Positions 53,018 to 62,964 of a DNA stretch of 64,000 nucleotides are shown here, in pieces. How positions within the stretch are numbered: position 1 is the first letter of the stretch; every line of letters begins with the position of its first letter. A program made the translations under genes and the position numbers. The notes below the pieces were generated by a model. That model was not told where the DNA came from. It ran no database searches and saw only the letters and a list, made by a program, of their open reading frames with translations. The stretch is from an uncultured Ruegeria sp. Lineage in GTDB: Bacteria > Pseudomonadota > Alphaproteobacteria > Rhodobacterales > Rhodobacteraceae. Location: NCBI RefSeq assembly GCF_947497005.1, contig NZ_CANMFF010000009.1:1-64000 (forward strand), read 5' to 3'.

Positions 53018-54670
53018 CTAACCAAACTGTCCGTGGCAGAACCAGCCAGCCGACATGGTGCCGCCGTGGCCATAGAACAGCCACAGTCGCTCGCCTTGCT
53101 GCGTCACCACCACCCAGTAGTCGCGCACGCCGCTGCGCCAATTGGGATCGTCCAGCCACCATTCCGGCGCGATCCGTTCCGGGCCGGTGGCTTGCGCCAG
53201 TTGCCAGTCCCGTCCACGCCAGCGAAAGGCGCTGGGCATGTCGGGGGTTTCCGGGGCCATCACCGGCTCGGGTTGCCACATAAGTAAGGGTCGGGGGCGC
53301 GGTGGGGCGGACCAGTTGCGCGCGGGATCCGACCACGCAGCCGCCAGCGTCTGGGCCGTTTTCTCGGGGATGTGCGAGGCCGCAGGATGGTGTCGAGTGA
53401 TCGTCTCAAGCCCCACCCGTGCGCCCAGTTTACCGATCAAATCCTCAACACCAGTATTGCCGTCCAGCCGGTTGCGGGCCACGCGGCGCGCCTCGGCATG
53501 GCCCGCGATGGTGCGGGCGTGGATGGGCTCGGTCTGGATCGCCTCAAGCCGTAGCATATCGATGCCATAACCCGCGTCGATCTTATCGATTTTCATCTCT
53601 AATAAAGGGCGAATGCGATGTTTATCGAATGTCGGGCGGGCAAGGCCGACCTCGATAACCTCAGCCGCCTGATCGGCGCGGTGCGCCTCAAGTCGCAGGG
53701 TGCGGACCCCGCGCCCTTTTTCTTCCAGCTTCTTGCAAAGCGTGGGCAAAACCCGGTCGATTGCGGCCATCACGTCCTCGATCAAACCAATCGGATTGGG
53801 CAAAGTCATCCGCACCGCAAAGTGATGTGGCGGACGCGCGGGCGAGACTGGCTCGGGCGCGCTGCCCATGGCCTGATCCAGACGCAACACCAGCCCGCGC
53901 CCGAACCGCCGCGCCAAACTGGCCCGCGGCTGGCCCAGAAGATCGCCGATCCGGCGCAGGCCCAGACGGTTCAGCTGAACGACAACCTGATCTTCCAACC
54001 GCAGCGCCGCGATGGGCAGGGGGCTGAGCGCGCCATAGGATTGTCCCGGCGGCGCGATCCGCGCACCTCCACCCAAGGCCATCACCTGTGGTGCAGCCCC
54101 GCCTTTGGTCCAGTGCCGCCGTTTACCCGCCCGGGCGCGGGTGGCGCGAGCTTCTTGGCTGATGGCATCGCCATTGCGGTCGGATGTGGCCTCTTGCCCC
54201 GCATAGCGGGCCAAAGCCCAGGCTGCGCCCAGCGTGTCGGCAATGCCCATCTGCACGCTGAGGCTCATATCGGTACAGTCGGTCTCAATGACGCTCAGCA
54301 GTGCTTCTTCGCCTCCGAACAGATGAGTACAGCCCGACAAGTCAACGATCAGCCCGTCCGGGGTCTCTTCAGCCACCCATGGGCTGAACTTGCCTGCCCA
54401 ACGGCGCAATGCGGTCAGAAACGCGGCCTCGGCCGGGGCGTTGCCGGGACGGGTGATCAGGGCCGCACACATGGCATGGGCGTCACGCACCGGTTGCCCC
54501 ACACGCAGACCAGCGTCCTGAGCCTCGGTATTCAATGAGGTGACGACCTGCATGTTCGATTGTTCGGTCACCACGGCCAAAGGTCCGGAATGCAGGCCCC
54601 GCGCGGCGCGGATCATCCGTTCAGCCCCCAGACGGGGGAACCAGAGTGAAAGTATTCGGCGTTTGGGCAT
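53018..54670 (-). CDS. imuB: ImuB, DinB-like Y-family polymerase subunit
   Basis: A 550-residue ImuB. Its start (RILSLWFPRLGAERMIRAARG) and DLSGCTHLFGGEEALL fit the family, as do the little-finger region and the C-terminal segment (WWLDDPN, RDYWVVVTQQGERLWLFYGHGG). ImuB is a non-catalytic scaffold joining the clamp, ImuA and DnaE2 in SOS mutagenesis. An SOS box lies 17 bases before the start. imuA, the usual upstream partner, is not seen here. Confidence 0.92.
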   Translation of the reverse strand: MPKRRILSLWFPRLGAERMIRAARGLHSGPLAVVTEQSNMQVVTSLNTEAQDAGLRVGQPVRDAHAMCAALITRPGNAPAEAAFLTALRRWAGKFSPWVAEETPDGLIVDLSGCTHLFGGEEALLSVIETDCTDMSLSVQMGIADTLGAAWALARYAGQEATSDRNGDAISQEARATRARAGKRRHWTKGGAAPQVMALGGGARIAPPGQSYGALSPLPIAALRLEDQVVVQLNRLGLRRIGDLLGQPRASLARRFGRGLVLRLDQAMGSAPEPVSPARPPHHFAVRMTLPNPIGLIEDVMAAIDRVLPTLCKKLEEKGRGVRTLRLEAHRADQAAEVIEVGLARPTFDKHRIRPLLEMKIDKIDAGYGIDMLRLEAIQTEPIHARTIAGHAEARRVARNRLDGNTGVEDLIGKLGARVGLETITRHHPAASHIPEKTAQTLAAAWSDPARNWSAPPRPRPLLMWQPEPVMAPETPDMPSAFRWRGRDWQLAQATGPERIAPEWWLDDPNWRSGVRDYWVVVTQQGERLWLFYGHGGTMSAGWFCHGQFG

Positions 54671-54686
54671 CAGCAGACATCACGAT

Positions 54687-54701
54687 GTTCTCATTTTGTT
54701 C
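54687..54701. promoter_or_regulatory. LexA (SOS) box of imuB
   Basis: Exact GTTC-N7-GTTC, the alphaproteobacterial LexA site, centred about 24 bases before the imuB start. Confidence 0.85.
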
Positions 54702-54736
54702 TTAAGTGAGAATCGGTGCCTGAGTCGAGTCCGTCC

Positions 54737-55027
54737 TTATCCGCAGGTCAGCCGCTGGATGACCCCGGCACCATTTACGTACACGTTCAGCCGGTCGATG
54801 CGGTAATCTTGCGTCGCGATGTCATCTGGCCCCAGCACGCGCGACCGTTCGGGCAAGTTCGCCTGAATGGTCGAAACCGGCTGGCCAACGGTATCGGCAA
54901 AATCTTCGCCCTGACAAAAGGCCAGATCGACCGGGTCGGGCTCAGGCGACAGCGCGGCGCCTTCGGGGGTGGGCGGTGTCTCAGCACAGGCCGCCAAAAG
55001 GACCAAAATCGGACTAAATCGACGCAT
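54737..55027 (-). CDS. I78-family peptidase inhibitor-like lipoprotein
   Basis: A 96-residue secreted protein with a lipobox (LVLLAACAE). The segment QPVSTIQANLPERSRVLGPDDIATQDYRIDRLNVYVN with a terminal VIQRLTCG follows the I78 (potato-inhibitor-like) pattern seen in bacterial periplasmic inhibitors. It may control host or own proteases. A single-gene unit between imuB and adhC. Confidence 0.82.
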   Translation of the reverse strand: MRRFSPILVLLAACAETPPTPEGAALSPEPDPVDLAFCQGEDFADTVGQPVSTIQANLPERSRVLGPDDIATQDYRIDRLNVYVNGAGVIQRLTCG

Positions 55028-55156
55028 TGGCGTTCCTCATTCTGACAATGTCGTTTCTGCAATATCAAATAATTAGCCAACCTGCCATGAAAGCGCAGTT
55101 GAAAACACCCTGTATTTGACGCAGGGTCGGGCAAAAGTGACAGGGAGACAAACACC

Positions 55157-56269
55157 ATGCGTACCCGTGCCGCCGTCGCCGTTCAGGCGGGCAAACCTTT
55201 GGAAGTGATGGATGTGAACCTCGAGGGCCCCAAAGCGGGTGAGGTTCTGGTCGAGATCAAGGCCACCGGCATCTGCCATACCGACGAATTCACCCTGTCG
55301 GGGGCCGATCCCGAAGGCCTGTTCCCGGCCATTCTGGGCCACGAAGGCGCAGGCGTGGTGGTCGAGGTCGGGCCGGGCGTGACCAGCCTGAAACCAGGCG
55401 ATCACGTGATCCCGCTTTACACTCCGGAATGCCGTGAATGCGAATATTGCTTGCACCCCAAGACCAACCTGTGTCAGGCGATCCGCACCACCCAGGGCCA
55501 GGGCCTGATGCCCGACGGCACCTCGCGCTTTTCGACCTTGGATGGCGATCCGATCCTGCACTACATGGGCTGCTCGACCTTCGCCAACCACACGGTTCTG
55601 CCCGAGATTGCGCTGGCCAAGGTGCGCGAAGACGCGCCGTTCGACAAAATCTGCTACATTGGTTGCGGAGTGACCACAGGTATCGGCGCGGTGATCAACA
55701 CCGCCAAGGTGGAAATCGGCAGCCGTGCCATCGTGTTCGGTCTAGGCGGTATCGGCCTGAACGTGATCCAGGGTCTGCGTCTGGCCGGGGCCGATCAGAT
55801 TGTGGGCGTCGACCTCAACCCGTCAAAGGTCGAGATGGCCACGAAATTCGGCATGACCGATTTCGTCAACCCGTCCGAAGTTGAGGGCGATCTGGTCCCT
55901 TATCTGGTCAACCTGACCAAGGGCGGCGCGGATTATACCTTTGATGCCACCGGCAATGTCGGCGTGATGCGCGCGGCACTGGAATCGGCACACAAGGGCT
56001 GGGGGGAATCGATCATCATCGGCGTGGCGCCTGCGGGGGCCGAAATCTCGACCCGTCCGTTCCAGCTTGTGACCGGACGTTCATGGCGCGGTACCGCGTT
56101 CGGCGGCGCGCGTGGCCGGACTGATGTGCCCAAGATCGTCGATTGGTATATGGACGGCAAAATCGAGATCGATCCAATGATCACCCACACCATGGGCCTG
56201 GACGACATCAACCATGGGTTTGACCTGATGCATAAAGGCGAGAGCATTCGGTCAGTGGTCGTTTACTAG
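55157..56269 (+). CDS. adhC: S-(hydroxymethyl)glutathione dehydrogenase, class III ADH
   Basis: A 370-residue zinc alcohol dehydrogenase of class III that oxidises the glutathione adduct of formaldehyde and can reduce S-nitrosoglutathione. Signatures: [24 protein letters not shown], the structural zinc run [15 protein letters not shown] near residue 94, and [11 protein letters not shown]. The ribosome site is GGGAG. No S-formylglutathione hydrolase gene follows; the next gene is an unrelated protein that overlaps by one base. Confidence 0.96.
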   Translation: MRTRAAVAVQAGKPLEVMDVNLEGPKAGEVLVEIKATGICHTDEFTLSGADPEGLFPAILGHEGAGVVVEVGPGVTSLKPGDHVIPLYTPECRECEYCLHPKTNLCQAIRTTQGQGLMPDGTSRFSTLDGDPILHYMGCSTFANHTVLPEIALAKVREDAPFDKICYIGCGVTTGIGAVINTAKVEIGSRAIVFGLGGIGLNVIQGLRLAGADQIVGVDLNPSKVEMATKFGMTDFVNPSEVEGDLVPYLVNLTKGGADYTFDATGNVGVMRAALESAHKGWGESIIIGVAPAGAEISTRPFQLVTGRSWRGTAFGGARGRTDVPKIVDWYMDGKIEIDPMITHTMGLDDINHGFDLMHKGESIRSVVVY

Positions 56270-56847
56270 TGTCAGAGGCCTTCGTCGCTCAAACTAGTTC
56301 CGAACTCTATGAAATACTAAGGACATGGGGGGCTTCGGCTCCCCCTCGTTTGGAGCGAAGAGGACGGCAGAAGGAGCTCGAAAGATTTTGTCTTCGGCTC
56401 CTCCTGGACTTTCAGAACCAAAGCGGTCAACTCAAATTTCCGCTGGAAGTTGTGGAATGTGAGAACCCGGATTTCATTCTGACCGGTCAGGGAATCAACA
56501 GTGGTATTGAGGTTGTCGAAGCTTGCGATCCTCGCGAGCAAGCAGAGTGGACGCGTTTCGCAAAAAATGTACAAGCTTCAGAAGAGCCAATCAGCCGTGA
56601 CATAGGCTTGATGGACCCACAAAGAAAACCCAAGTTTCGAAATCTGGTTCAAAGAGCAATCTTTTCAAAAGCTAAGAAATCGAGTTCAGACGTAGATCAA
56701 CTCCTCATCTACTCAAATACGGATTTAGACAACTTTGAAGATCTTGAGTGGAAGTTATCCGCATTGGAGGCGTGCGAAAATCCGGGGTCAAAGTTCTCTA
56801 AGATTTGGATCATAAGCGGCAGAGATGTTTTCTGCTTAGCATCATGA
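56269..56847 (+). CDS. Unknown protein with PD-(D/E)xK-like pattern
   Basis: A 192-residue protein. NPDFILTG and GIEVVEACD near residues 65-85 resemble the PD...ExVxA core of a nuclease fold, but this is only a pattern. It starts with a GTG that overlaps the adhC stop. Base composition is AT-richer than neighbours, so it may be acquired. The C-terminal 60 residues are strand-rich (LLIYSNTD, SKIWIISGRDVF). Confidence 0.45.
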   Translation: MSEAFVAQTSSELYEILRTWGASAPPRLERRGRQKELERFCLRLLLDFQNQSGQLKFPLEVVECENPDFILTGQGINSGIEVVEACDPREQAEWTRFAKNVQASEEPISRDIGLMDPQRKPKFRNLVQRAIFSKAKKSSSDVDQLLIYSNTDLDNFEDLEWKLSALEACENPGSKFSKIWIISGRDVFCLAS

Positions 56848-57780
56848 GCCCGGCCGTGTCGCACCTGTATCCGACCTCGGCGACCGCACGCGCAGAACCG
56901 GAGTGTTGACCGACGTCGTATTCGCCCGGCTTTCGCGCCAGACAACGTAGACACCCGAAGCGATGATGATGCTGGCCCCTACGGCCACCCAGCCGCCTGG
57001 CCGTTCGCCAAAGAAGATCATGCCGAACAGTGTCGCCCAGATGATCTGGCTGTACTGGCTGGGAGCAATAACACCGGCAGGTGCTGCCCGGTAAGCCAGA
57101 ATGATCAAGTGCTGGGCGATCACCGAGAACACCCCAACCAGCGCCATCATCGCCAGATGCAGCAGAGATGGGGGCTGATATACGGCGGGTTGGGCAAGGC
57201 TCATCACAGCAATGGCCAGCAGCATCGGGTACAGGATCAGCACGGCTGAGCGTTCCTCGTTTCCGATTTTGCGCACCAGAACCGAGGCAAAGGCGCTGCA
57301 GAAGGCGGCTGTCAGGGCGGCCAGATGGCCAAGCGTGATATCCGTTGCGCCGGGACGCAAAACGATCAGGACGCCGATCAGGCCGACGCCGACCGCAGCC
57401 CAGCGCTGGGCGCGGACCACCTCACCCAGTATCGGGATCGACAAAACGGTGACGATCAATGGGAAAGAAAACAGCAGCGAATAGACCTCGGCCAGTGGCA
57501 TGACGGAAAATGCATAAAACGCGCAGGACATGGCCGTAACCATCAGGCCCGAGCGAAGCAGCACCAGCCAGGGGTGATGAGGCAGGAAGTTCCCGGTCGT
57601 ACGGTCTGTCAGAATCGTGACGGCCATAGGCACAAAGGAAAACAATGTGGCGAAGAAGATGATCTGCAGTACCGAATAGGTACCACCTAGCACTTTGATC
57701 AAGGCATCGTGGCTGGCAAAGACTGCAAAGCCAAGAAATGCATAGCCAAGCCCCCTTAGGGTGGTGTTTTGAGCGCTCAT
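56842..57780 (-). CDS. DMT-superfamily (EamA) transporter
   Basis: A 312-residue permease with ten hydrophobic segments in two EamA repeats (LGFAVFASHDALIKVLGGTYS at the start, QIIWATLFGMIFFGERPGGWVA in the second). The substrate is unknown. Distinct from the transporter at 18407. Its end overlaps the end of the plus-strand gene by six bases. Confidence 0.88.
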   Translation of the reverse strand: MSAQNTTLRGLGYAFLGFAVFASHDALIKVLGGTYSVLQIIFFATLFSFVPMAVTILTDRTTGNFLPHHPWLVLLRSGLMVTAMSCAFYAFSVMPLAEVYSLLFSFPLIVTVLSIPILGEVVRAQRWAAVGVGLIGVLIVLRPGATDITLGHLAALTAAFCSAFASVLVRKIGNEERSAVLILYPMLLAIAVMSLAQPAVYQPPSLLHLAMMALVGVFSVIAQHLIILAYRAAPAGVIAPSQYSQIIWATLFGMIFFGERPGGWVAVGASIIIASGVYVVWRESRANTTSVNTPVLRVRSPRSDTGATRPGS

Positions 57781-57933
57781 CGGTCTGGCCCCGGTTAATG
57801 TTGGTGTGGTGGCGATACGCCATAGCAGCGCGGGCAGAGTTCCCGGCTGTCTTTATTGCTGCTTAACCCTATTTTGAAGGCGCGAATAGCCTAAATTTTA
57901 CCGCTAACATGTCAAAGCTGCCATGATTTGAGA

Positions 57934-58347
57934 TCATCGCAGCATCGGTGGTGCGTCCTTGGGCTGGCGCGCGGATTGCACGCCCGCTTTCATTCCCACA
58001 CCGATGCGGCGGGCCAGCGCCACCCACGGCGTGGCGGTTTCCGGCGGCAGCGTCTGGGTGGCGACCTCTTCGAACAGGTCCAGCCAGTGGGCGAAGAACT
58101 CTGGCCTCACGTCGGGCCGTTCGATATGGACCCGCTGCGGATTGCCGTCATAGCTGCGCTCATACAGAATGGCGTTGCGCCAGAAGGCGGCGATTTTATC
58201 CTCATGCGCGGGCCAGTTGTCGACGTGTTTGTTGAAGACCGGTCCCAGTACGGCGTCTTCGCGCACGCGAGCGTAGAACGCGCGGACCTGCGCGTTGATT
58301 TGCGCGTGCGTTGCGGGAAAGCGCGGGGGCAGGGTGGGTCTGGTCAT
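57934..58347 (-). CDS. Group III truncated haemoglobin
   Basis: A 137-residue globin. VRAFYARVREDAVLGPVFNKHV matches the start of group III truncated globins; the proximal histidine is probably in FFAHWLDLFEEVA near residue 84. Function may include O2 or NO binding. It lies about 50 bases after the short dnaE2 on the same strand. Confidence 0.85.
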   Translation of the reverse strand: MTRPTLPPRFPATHAQINAQVRAFYARVREDAVLGPVFNKHVDNWPAHEDKIAAFWRNAILYERSYDGNPQRVHIERPDVRPEFFAHWLDLFEEVATQTLPPETATPWVALARRIGVGMKAGVQSARQPKDAPPMLR

Positions 58348-58395
58348 GAGCGGCTCGATTTTGACTCTGTTCAGGGCAGATACCCGGTTCAGCCG

Positions 58396-61314
58396 TCAGG
58401 CAACAGGCGTGGTTTTGTCGCGCGGCTCGGGCGTCAGCAAATGCCGCAGCAGGGCCACCGGATGCGCCCGCAGGCTGAGGCGGGTGGCGACGTAATCCTC
58501 GACCACCTGCTCGCCCAGCGTCATCTGCGGCAGATGGGCTTCGGGCTCGTCCAGCGCCTCACCCTCCAGATCTTGCGAGAACAGCGGCAAGGGTTTCGCG
58601 GTGGCAATCGCCTTGGCCTGCCATAACGCCTCGCGCCGGGTCAGATCGCAGGCGGCAAAGGCATCGGCTTCGGCCAGACGTTCGATCACTGCAGGCCCCA
58701 GCCCCGCGCGCCGCCAGACGTCATCGACCTGATGGTAACCGTTGCCGCGCGCCGCCGTTAACCAACTGGCGTCTTCCTCGCTCAGCCCCTTGATCTGGCG
58801 GAACCCCAGCCGCAGGGCCAGCCCGCCGCGCCCGTCAGGTTCCATCACATTGTCCCAGAAGCTGGCATTGATGCAGACCGGGCGCACTTGCACGCCATGC
58901 TCGCGCGCATCGCGCACGATCTGGGCAGGCGCGTAGAACCCCATCGGCTGCGAGTTCAACAGCGCGCAGGCAAAGATGCCGGGGTGATGGCACTTGATCC
59001 AGGCCGAGGCATAGACCAGCAGCGCAAAACTGGCCGCGTGGCTTTCAGGGAAGCCATATGACCCGAACCCTTCGATCTGGGAAAAACAGCGCTCGGCAAA
59101 ATCATCCTCATACCCGTTCTGTTTCATCCCGCGCAGGAACAGGGCACGAAACTCGCTGACATTGCCATGCTTTTTGAACGTTGCCAGAGATCGCCGCAGC
59201 CGGTCGGCCTGTTCCGGTGTAAAGCCCGCGCCAACGATGGCGATCTGCATCGCCTGTTCCTGAAACAGCGGCACCCCCAGCGTTTTGCCCAAGACCTCGC
59301 CCAGTGCGTCCGAGGGGAAGCTGACATCCTCTTCGCCATTGCGCCGCCGGATGTAAGGATGAACCATATCGCCCTGAATGGGGCCGGGGCGGATGATGGC
59401 GACCTCGATCACCAGATCATAGAAATTGCGCGGCCGCATTCGGGGGAGAAAGTTCATCTGCGCACGTGATTCCACCTGAAACACGCCGATACTGTCCGCC
59501 TTACAGAGCATGTCATAAACCACCGGGTCCTCGGGCGGCAGGGTCGCCAGCGTATAGCTGGTCTGATGATGCTGCCCGATCAGATCGAACGCTTTGCGGA
59601 TGCAGGTGAGCATCCCGAGGCTTAGGACATCGACCTTCAGGATGCCCAGACTGTCGATATCATCCTTGTCCCAGCAGATCACCGTGCGGCCCTCCATAGT
59701 GGCGTTTTCGATGGGGACCAGTTCGTCAAGCCGCCCCTCGGTTATGATGAAGCCGCCCACGTGCTGGGACAGATGGCGGGGGAAGCCGTTGATCTGATGC
59801 ACCAGTGTTAGAGTCTGTTTCAAGCGGCGGTCTTGGGGATCGAGGCCGATTTCACGCATCCGTTGCGCTTCTAGCCCATCGGCCGAGAAGAAACCCCAAA
59901 GCTGGGAGGAGAGGCCTGCAATCGTATCCTCGCTCAGGCCCATCGCCCGGCCCACTTCGCGAATGGCGCGCTTGCCGCGATAATGCACGACCGTGGCGCA
60001 AAGGCCGGCGCGGTGGCGGCCGTAGCGGTCATAGATGTGCTGGATCACCTCTTCGCGGCGTTCGTGTTCGAAATCGACGTCGATATCGGGCGGCTCATCG
60101 CGGGCTTCCGAGACGAAGCGTTCAAACACCATGGTGCCCAGTTCGGGGCTGACCTCGGTGATGCCAAGGCAGAAGCAGACCACCGAATTGGCGGCTGAGC
60201 CGCGCCCCTGACACAGGATATCGCGCGAGCGGGCGAATTTGACGATATCGCGGACGGTCAGGAAATAGGGTTCGTATTTCAGCTTGCCGATAAGCGTAAG
60301 CTCATGCGCCAGCATCTGTTTCGCCTTATCTGACGCGCCTGCCGGATAACGCCATTTTAGTCCTTCATGGGCCAGACGATGCAGGCGCTCGGTCGGGGTT
60401 TCCTGTTCGCTGCCTTCGTTGGGATATTCATAGCGCAGTTCATTGAGCGAGAATTGGAGCCGTTCGCTGAGGTCATGAGCGCGGGCGACGGCCCCTTCAT
60501 GACCTTTGAAGAGACGCAACATTTCAGCTTCGGACCGCAGGCGCTGCTCGCCATTGGCCAGCGCGTCGCGGCCCAGCTCATCCACTTTGCGGCGCAGGCG
60601 GATGGCGGTCAGCACGTCGGCCAGCTTACGGCGGGTGCCGTGATGTATCATCGGCGCGGCGCTGGCGAGGGTGGGGATGTTAAGATGCTGTGATTCAGTC
60701 TCTAATTTGTGGAAATACGCGCTGTCTGTCCCATCATACCGGGGGTGCATCAACAGATGCATCCGCCCGGCAAAGCGGCGCGTCAACTGGTGCGCCTGTG
60801 TCCGCCAAGGGTTCGCGCCGCCCTGCGCCCGTGTCGCCTGTGGCCAAAGCAGCAGATGGAGACCGTCGGAAAATTCCAGCAGGTCCGAGAGATGCAGGAT
60901 GCAGTCGCCCTTTTCAGCGCGCAGGCGGCCCCGGGACAGGATACGGCACAGGTTGGCCCAGCCCTGCCGGTTCAGGGGCAGGGCGGAGACGGTGGGTGCG
61001 TCGGTAAAGACCAGTCGCGCCGCCGGGATCAGGCGCGGCACCGCATGGACAGGGTACGAAGGCGGCTTGGGGATGTGATCGGGGCAAGGCGGGCCGATGA
61101 GGGTATTCTGCGCCTCCCACACCTGCCGTTCACGCACCTTGCGGGCGATCTCGCGCCCCTGGGTGTGGGCGCGGACGATCCCGGCGACCGAGTTGTCATC
61201 GGCAATCGCGATGGCGGGCAGGCCCAGGGTGACGGCGCGCTCCATATACTCCTCGGGGTGCGAGGCCCCGGTGAGGAAGGTGAAGTTCGATGTGATCGAC
61301 AATTCGGCATACAT
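58396..61314 (-). CDS. dnaE2: Error-prone DNA polymerase DnaE2, short C-terminus
   Basis: A 972-residue C-family polymerase. The N-terminal PHP domain begins AELSITSNFTFLTGASHPEE; SARGSAAN-like GRGSAANSVVCFCLGI and PDIDVDFEHERREEVIQ hold the catalytic acids near residue 400. It ends about 15 residues after LRAHPVALLRHLL, where most family members continue with an OB-fold of about 100 residues. It works with ImuB in SOS mutagenesis. An SOS-like box lies 17 bases before the start. Confidence 0.9.
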   Translation of the reverse strand: MYAELSITSNFTFLTGASHPEEYMERAVTLGLPAIAIADDNSVAGIVRAHTQGREIARKVRERQVWEAQNTLIGPPCPDHIPKPPSYPVHAVPRLIPAARLVFTDAPTVSALPLNRQGWANLCRILSRGRLRAEKGDCILHLSDLLEFSDGLHLLLWPQATRAQGGANPWRTQAHQLTRRFAGRMHLLMHPRYDGTDSAYFHKLETESQHLNIPTLASAAPMIHHGTRRKLADVLTAIRLRRKVDELGRDALANGEQRLRSEAEMLRLFKGHEGAVARAHDLSERLQFSLNELRYEYPNEGSEQETPTERLHRLAHEGLKWRYPAGASDKAKQMLAHELTLIGKLKYEPYFLTVRDIVKFARSRDILCQGRGSAANSVVCFCLGITEVSPELGTMVFERFVSEARDEPPDIDVDFEHERREEVIQHIYDRYGRHRAGLCATVVHYRGKRAIREVGRAMGLSEDTIAGLSSQLWGFFSADGLEAQRMREIGLDPQDRRLKQTLTLVHQINGFPRHLSQHVGGFIITEGRLDELVPIENATMEGRTVICWDKDDIDSLGILKVDVLSLGMLTCIRKAFDLIGQHHQTSYTLATLPPEDPVVYDMLCKADSIGVFQVESRAQMNFLPRMRPRNFYDLVIEVAIIRPGPIQGDMVHPYIRRRNGEEDVSFPSDALGEVLGKTLGVPLFQEQAMQIAIVGAGFTPEQADRLRRSLATFKKHGNVSEFRALFLRGMKQNGYEDDFAERCFSQIEGFGSYGFPESHAASFALLVYASAWIKCHHPGIFACALLNSQPMGFYAPAQIVRDAREHGVQVRPVCINASFWDNVMEPDGRGGLALRLGFRQIKGLSEEDASWLTAARGNGYHQVDDVWRRAGLGPAVIERLAEADAFAACDLTRREALWQAKAIATAKPLPLFSQDLEGEALDEPEAHLPQMTLGEQVVEDYVATRLSLRAHPVALLRHLLTPEPRDKTTPVA

Positions 61315-61330
61315 GGCGAATCCATATTAT

Positions 61331-61345
61331 ATTCACGTTTTGTTC
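61331..61345. promoter_or_regulatory. LexA (SOS) box of dnaE2, one mismatch
   Basis: ATTC-N7-GTTC, one mismatch from GTTC-N7-GTTC, between dnaE2 and the DUF1203 gene. Confidence 0.65.
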
Positions 61346-61423
61346 TTTTTCGAGTCCTTTGCGCAGGAAACGGGTCGCCTGGGTCTGGGTCGCCGGGCAG
61401 TGTTGCGAAAAAGGAGGCCTGAG

Positions 61424-61888
61424 ATGTTCAAGATCACTGCACTGTCAACCGACGACGTACGCGCCCTGCAAGCGGGTGGGCCAGATGCTTACGGAGCCGT
61501 GCCGGAGCGCACTGTTTCGACCGGCGCGGGAAATCCCTGCCGCCATTGTCTGCAGAATATCCCGGAAGGCGAAGAGATGCTGATACTGGCACATCGCCCT
61601 TTTTCAGAGACACATCCTTATGCCGAAACAGGGCCGATTTTCCTGTGTGCTGCCCCGTGTGAGCGGTATGAGGGCGCCGAGTTGCCCGAGATTTTGACCA
61701 CCTCCCCCGACTATCTGATCAAAGGCTATGGGGTGGATGACCGCATCGCCTATGGCACCGGGGCGATTACGCCCACGGATCAGATCGGCACGGCGGTGAA
61801 GGACATCTTTGCCCGCCCGGACATCGCCTATATCCACGTGCGATCCGCCCGCAACAATTGCTATCAGGCGCGGATCGACCGGGCTTAA
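61424..61888 (+). CDS. DUF1203 protein
   Basis: A 154-residue protein of the DUF1203 family: AGNPCRHCLQNIPEGEEMLILAHRPF and C-terminal YIHVRSARNNCYQARI. Cysteines in CRHC and later could bind a metal. Function unknown. The ATG at 61424 has AAGGAGG upstream. Its stop overlaps that of the ABC gene. Confidence 0.85.
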   Translation: MFKITALSTDDVRALQAGGPDAYGAVPERTVSTGAGNPCRHCLQNIPEGEEMLILAHRPFSETHPYAETGPIFLCAAPCERYEGAELPEILTTSPDYLIKGYGVDDRIAYGTGAITPTDQIGTAVKDIFARPDIAYIHVRSARNNCYQARIDRA

Positions 61889-62910
61889 AGCTTGACCCGG
61901 TGCATGCCCCGGCGCGGCTGATCCTGATCGTCCGCCGGGGTGTCATCCGCGCGGGATGAGGTCAGGGCGAGGAACACATCCTCAAGATCGGCCTCCTCGG
62001 TCCGGACGTCGCGGATGCGGATGCCTACGGTCCGGACCGATTCCAAAACCTGCTCGGCGCTGGTCTGCGCGCTGCGATATTGCAGCACCAGACTGCCATC
62101 GTCACGCAACATGGCCTCGACCCCTTCGGTTGCGGGCAGATCGGAAACGGGGCTGTCAGGAACGATCACCATGGTGCGGCTGTCCATGCGGCCCAGCAGG
62201 TTGGCGGTGCTGTCCTGCGCGATCTTTTCGCCATGGTTGATGATGGCGATCTGGTCGCACATTTCCTGTGCTTCTTCCAGATAATGGGTTGTCAGAATGA
62301 TGGTAATGCCCTGTTCGTTCAGCTTGCGCACATTGGCCCAGAGCATCTGGCGCAGTTCGATATCGACGCCCGCTGTCGGTTCGTCCAGCACCAGAACCTT
62401 GGGATGATGCACCAGCGCCTTGGCCAGCAGCAAACGCCGCCGCATGCCGCCGGACAGGGTGCGGGCATAGGCCTCGGCCTTGTCGCTGAGGCCCACCAGT
62501 TCCAGAATCTCATCGCTGCGACGCTGGGCTTTGGGCATGCCATACAGGCCCGCCTGAACCTCGAGCGCGCCGCGCGGGGTGAAGAAGGGATCCAGGTTCA
62601 GTTCCTGCGGCATCACGCCGATTGCGGCGCGGGACTGGCGCGGGTGCTGGTCCTGATCGAAGCCCCAGATCGACACGGCCCCGGTGGATTTCACCACCAG
62701 ACCGGCCAGAATATTGATCAAGGTCGATTTCCCGGCCCCGTTCGGCCCCAGCAGTCCAAAGACCGAGCCGCGCGGCACGGTCAGATCGATGCCATTCAGC
62801 GCCTGCTTCTCAGGCTGACCCTTGCCACCGCGATAGGTCTTGCGCAGCCCTTCGATCCTGATTGCCGCATCGCTCATGTGGCTCTTGCCCCCGGTTTGCT
62901 CATCGCTCAT
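61885..62910 (-). CDS. ABC transporter ATP-binding protein
   Basis: About 341 residues. Walker A GLLGPNGAGKST, signature LSGGMRRRLLLAKAL, Walker B KVLVLDEPTAGVD and the switch TTHYLEEAQ are all present. The pattern is that of multidrug or polysaccharide export ATPases of the YadG/CcmA type. No permease gene is adjacent in the window. I start at the ATG at 62910; another ATG lies 11 codons on. Confidence 0.9.
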   Translation of the reverse strand: MSDEQTGGKSHMSDAAIRIEGLRKTYRGGKGQPEKQALNGIDLTVPRGSVFGLLGPNGAGKSTLINILAGLVVKSTGAVSIWGFDQDQHPRQSRAAIGVMPQELNLDPFFTPRGALEVQAGLYGMPKAQRRSDEILELVGLSDKAEAYARTLSGGMRRRLLLAKALVHHPKVLVLDEPTAGVDIELRQMLWANVRKLNEQGITIILTTHYLEEAQEMCDQIAIINHGEKIAQDSTANLLGRMDSRTMVIVPDSPVSDLPATEGVEAMLRDDGSLVLQYRSAQTSAEQVLESVRTVGIRIRDVRTEEADLEDVFLALTSSRADDTPADDQDQPRRGMHRVKL

Positions 62911-62964
62911 AAACGCACCTAATACATGCCCGCGAGGCCGACAACCAAAGAAGGATCGCCAGCC

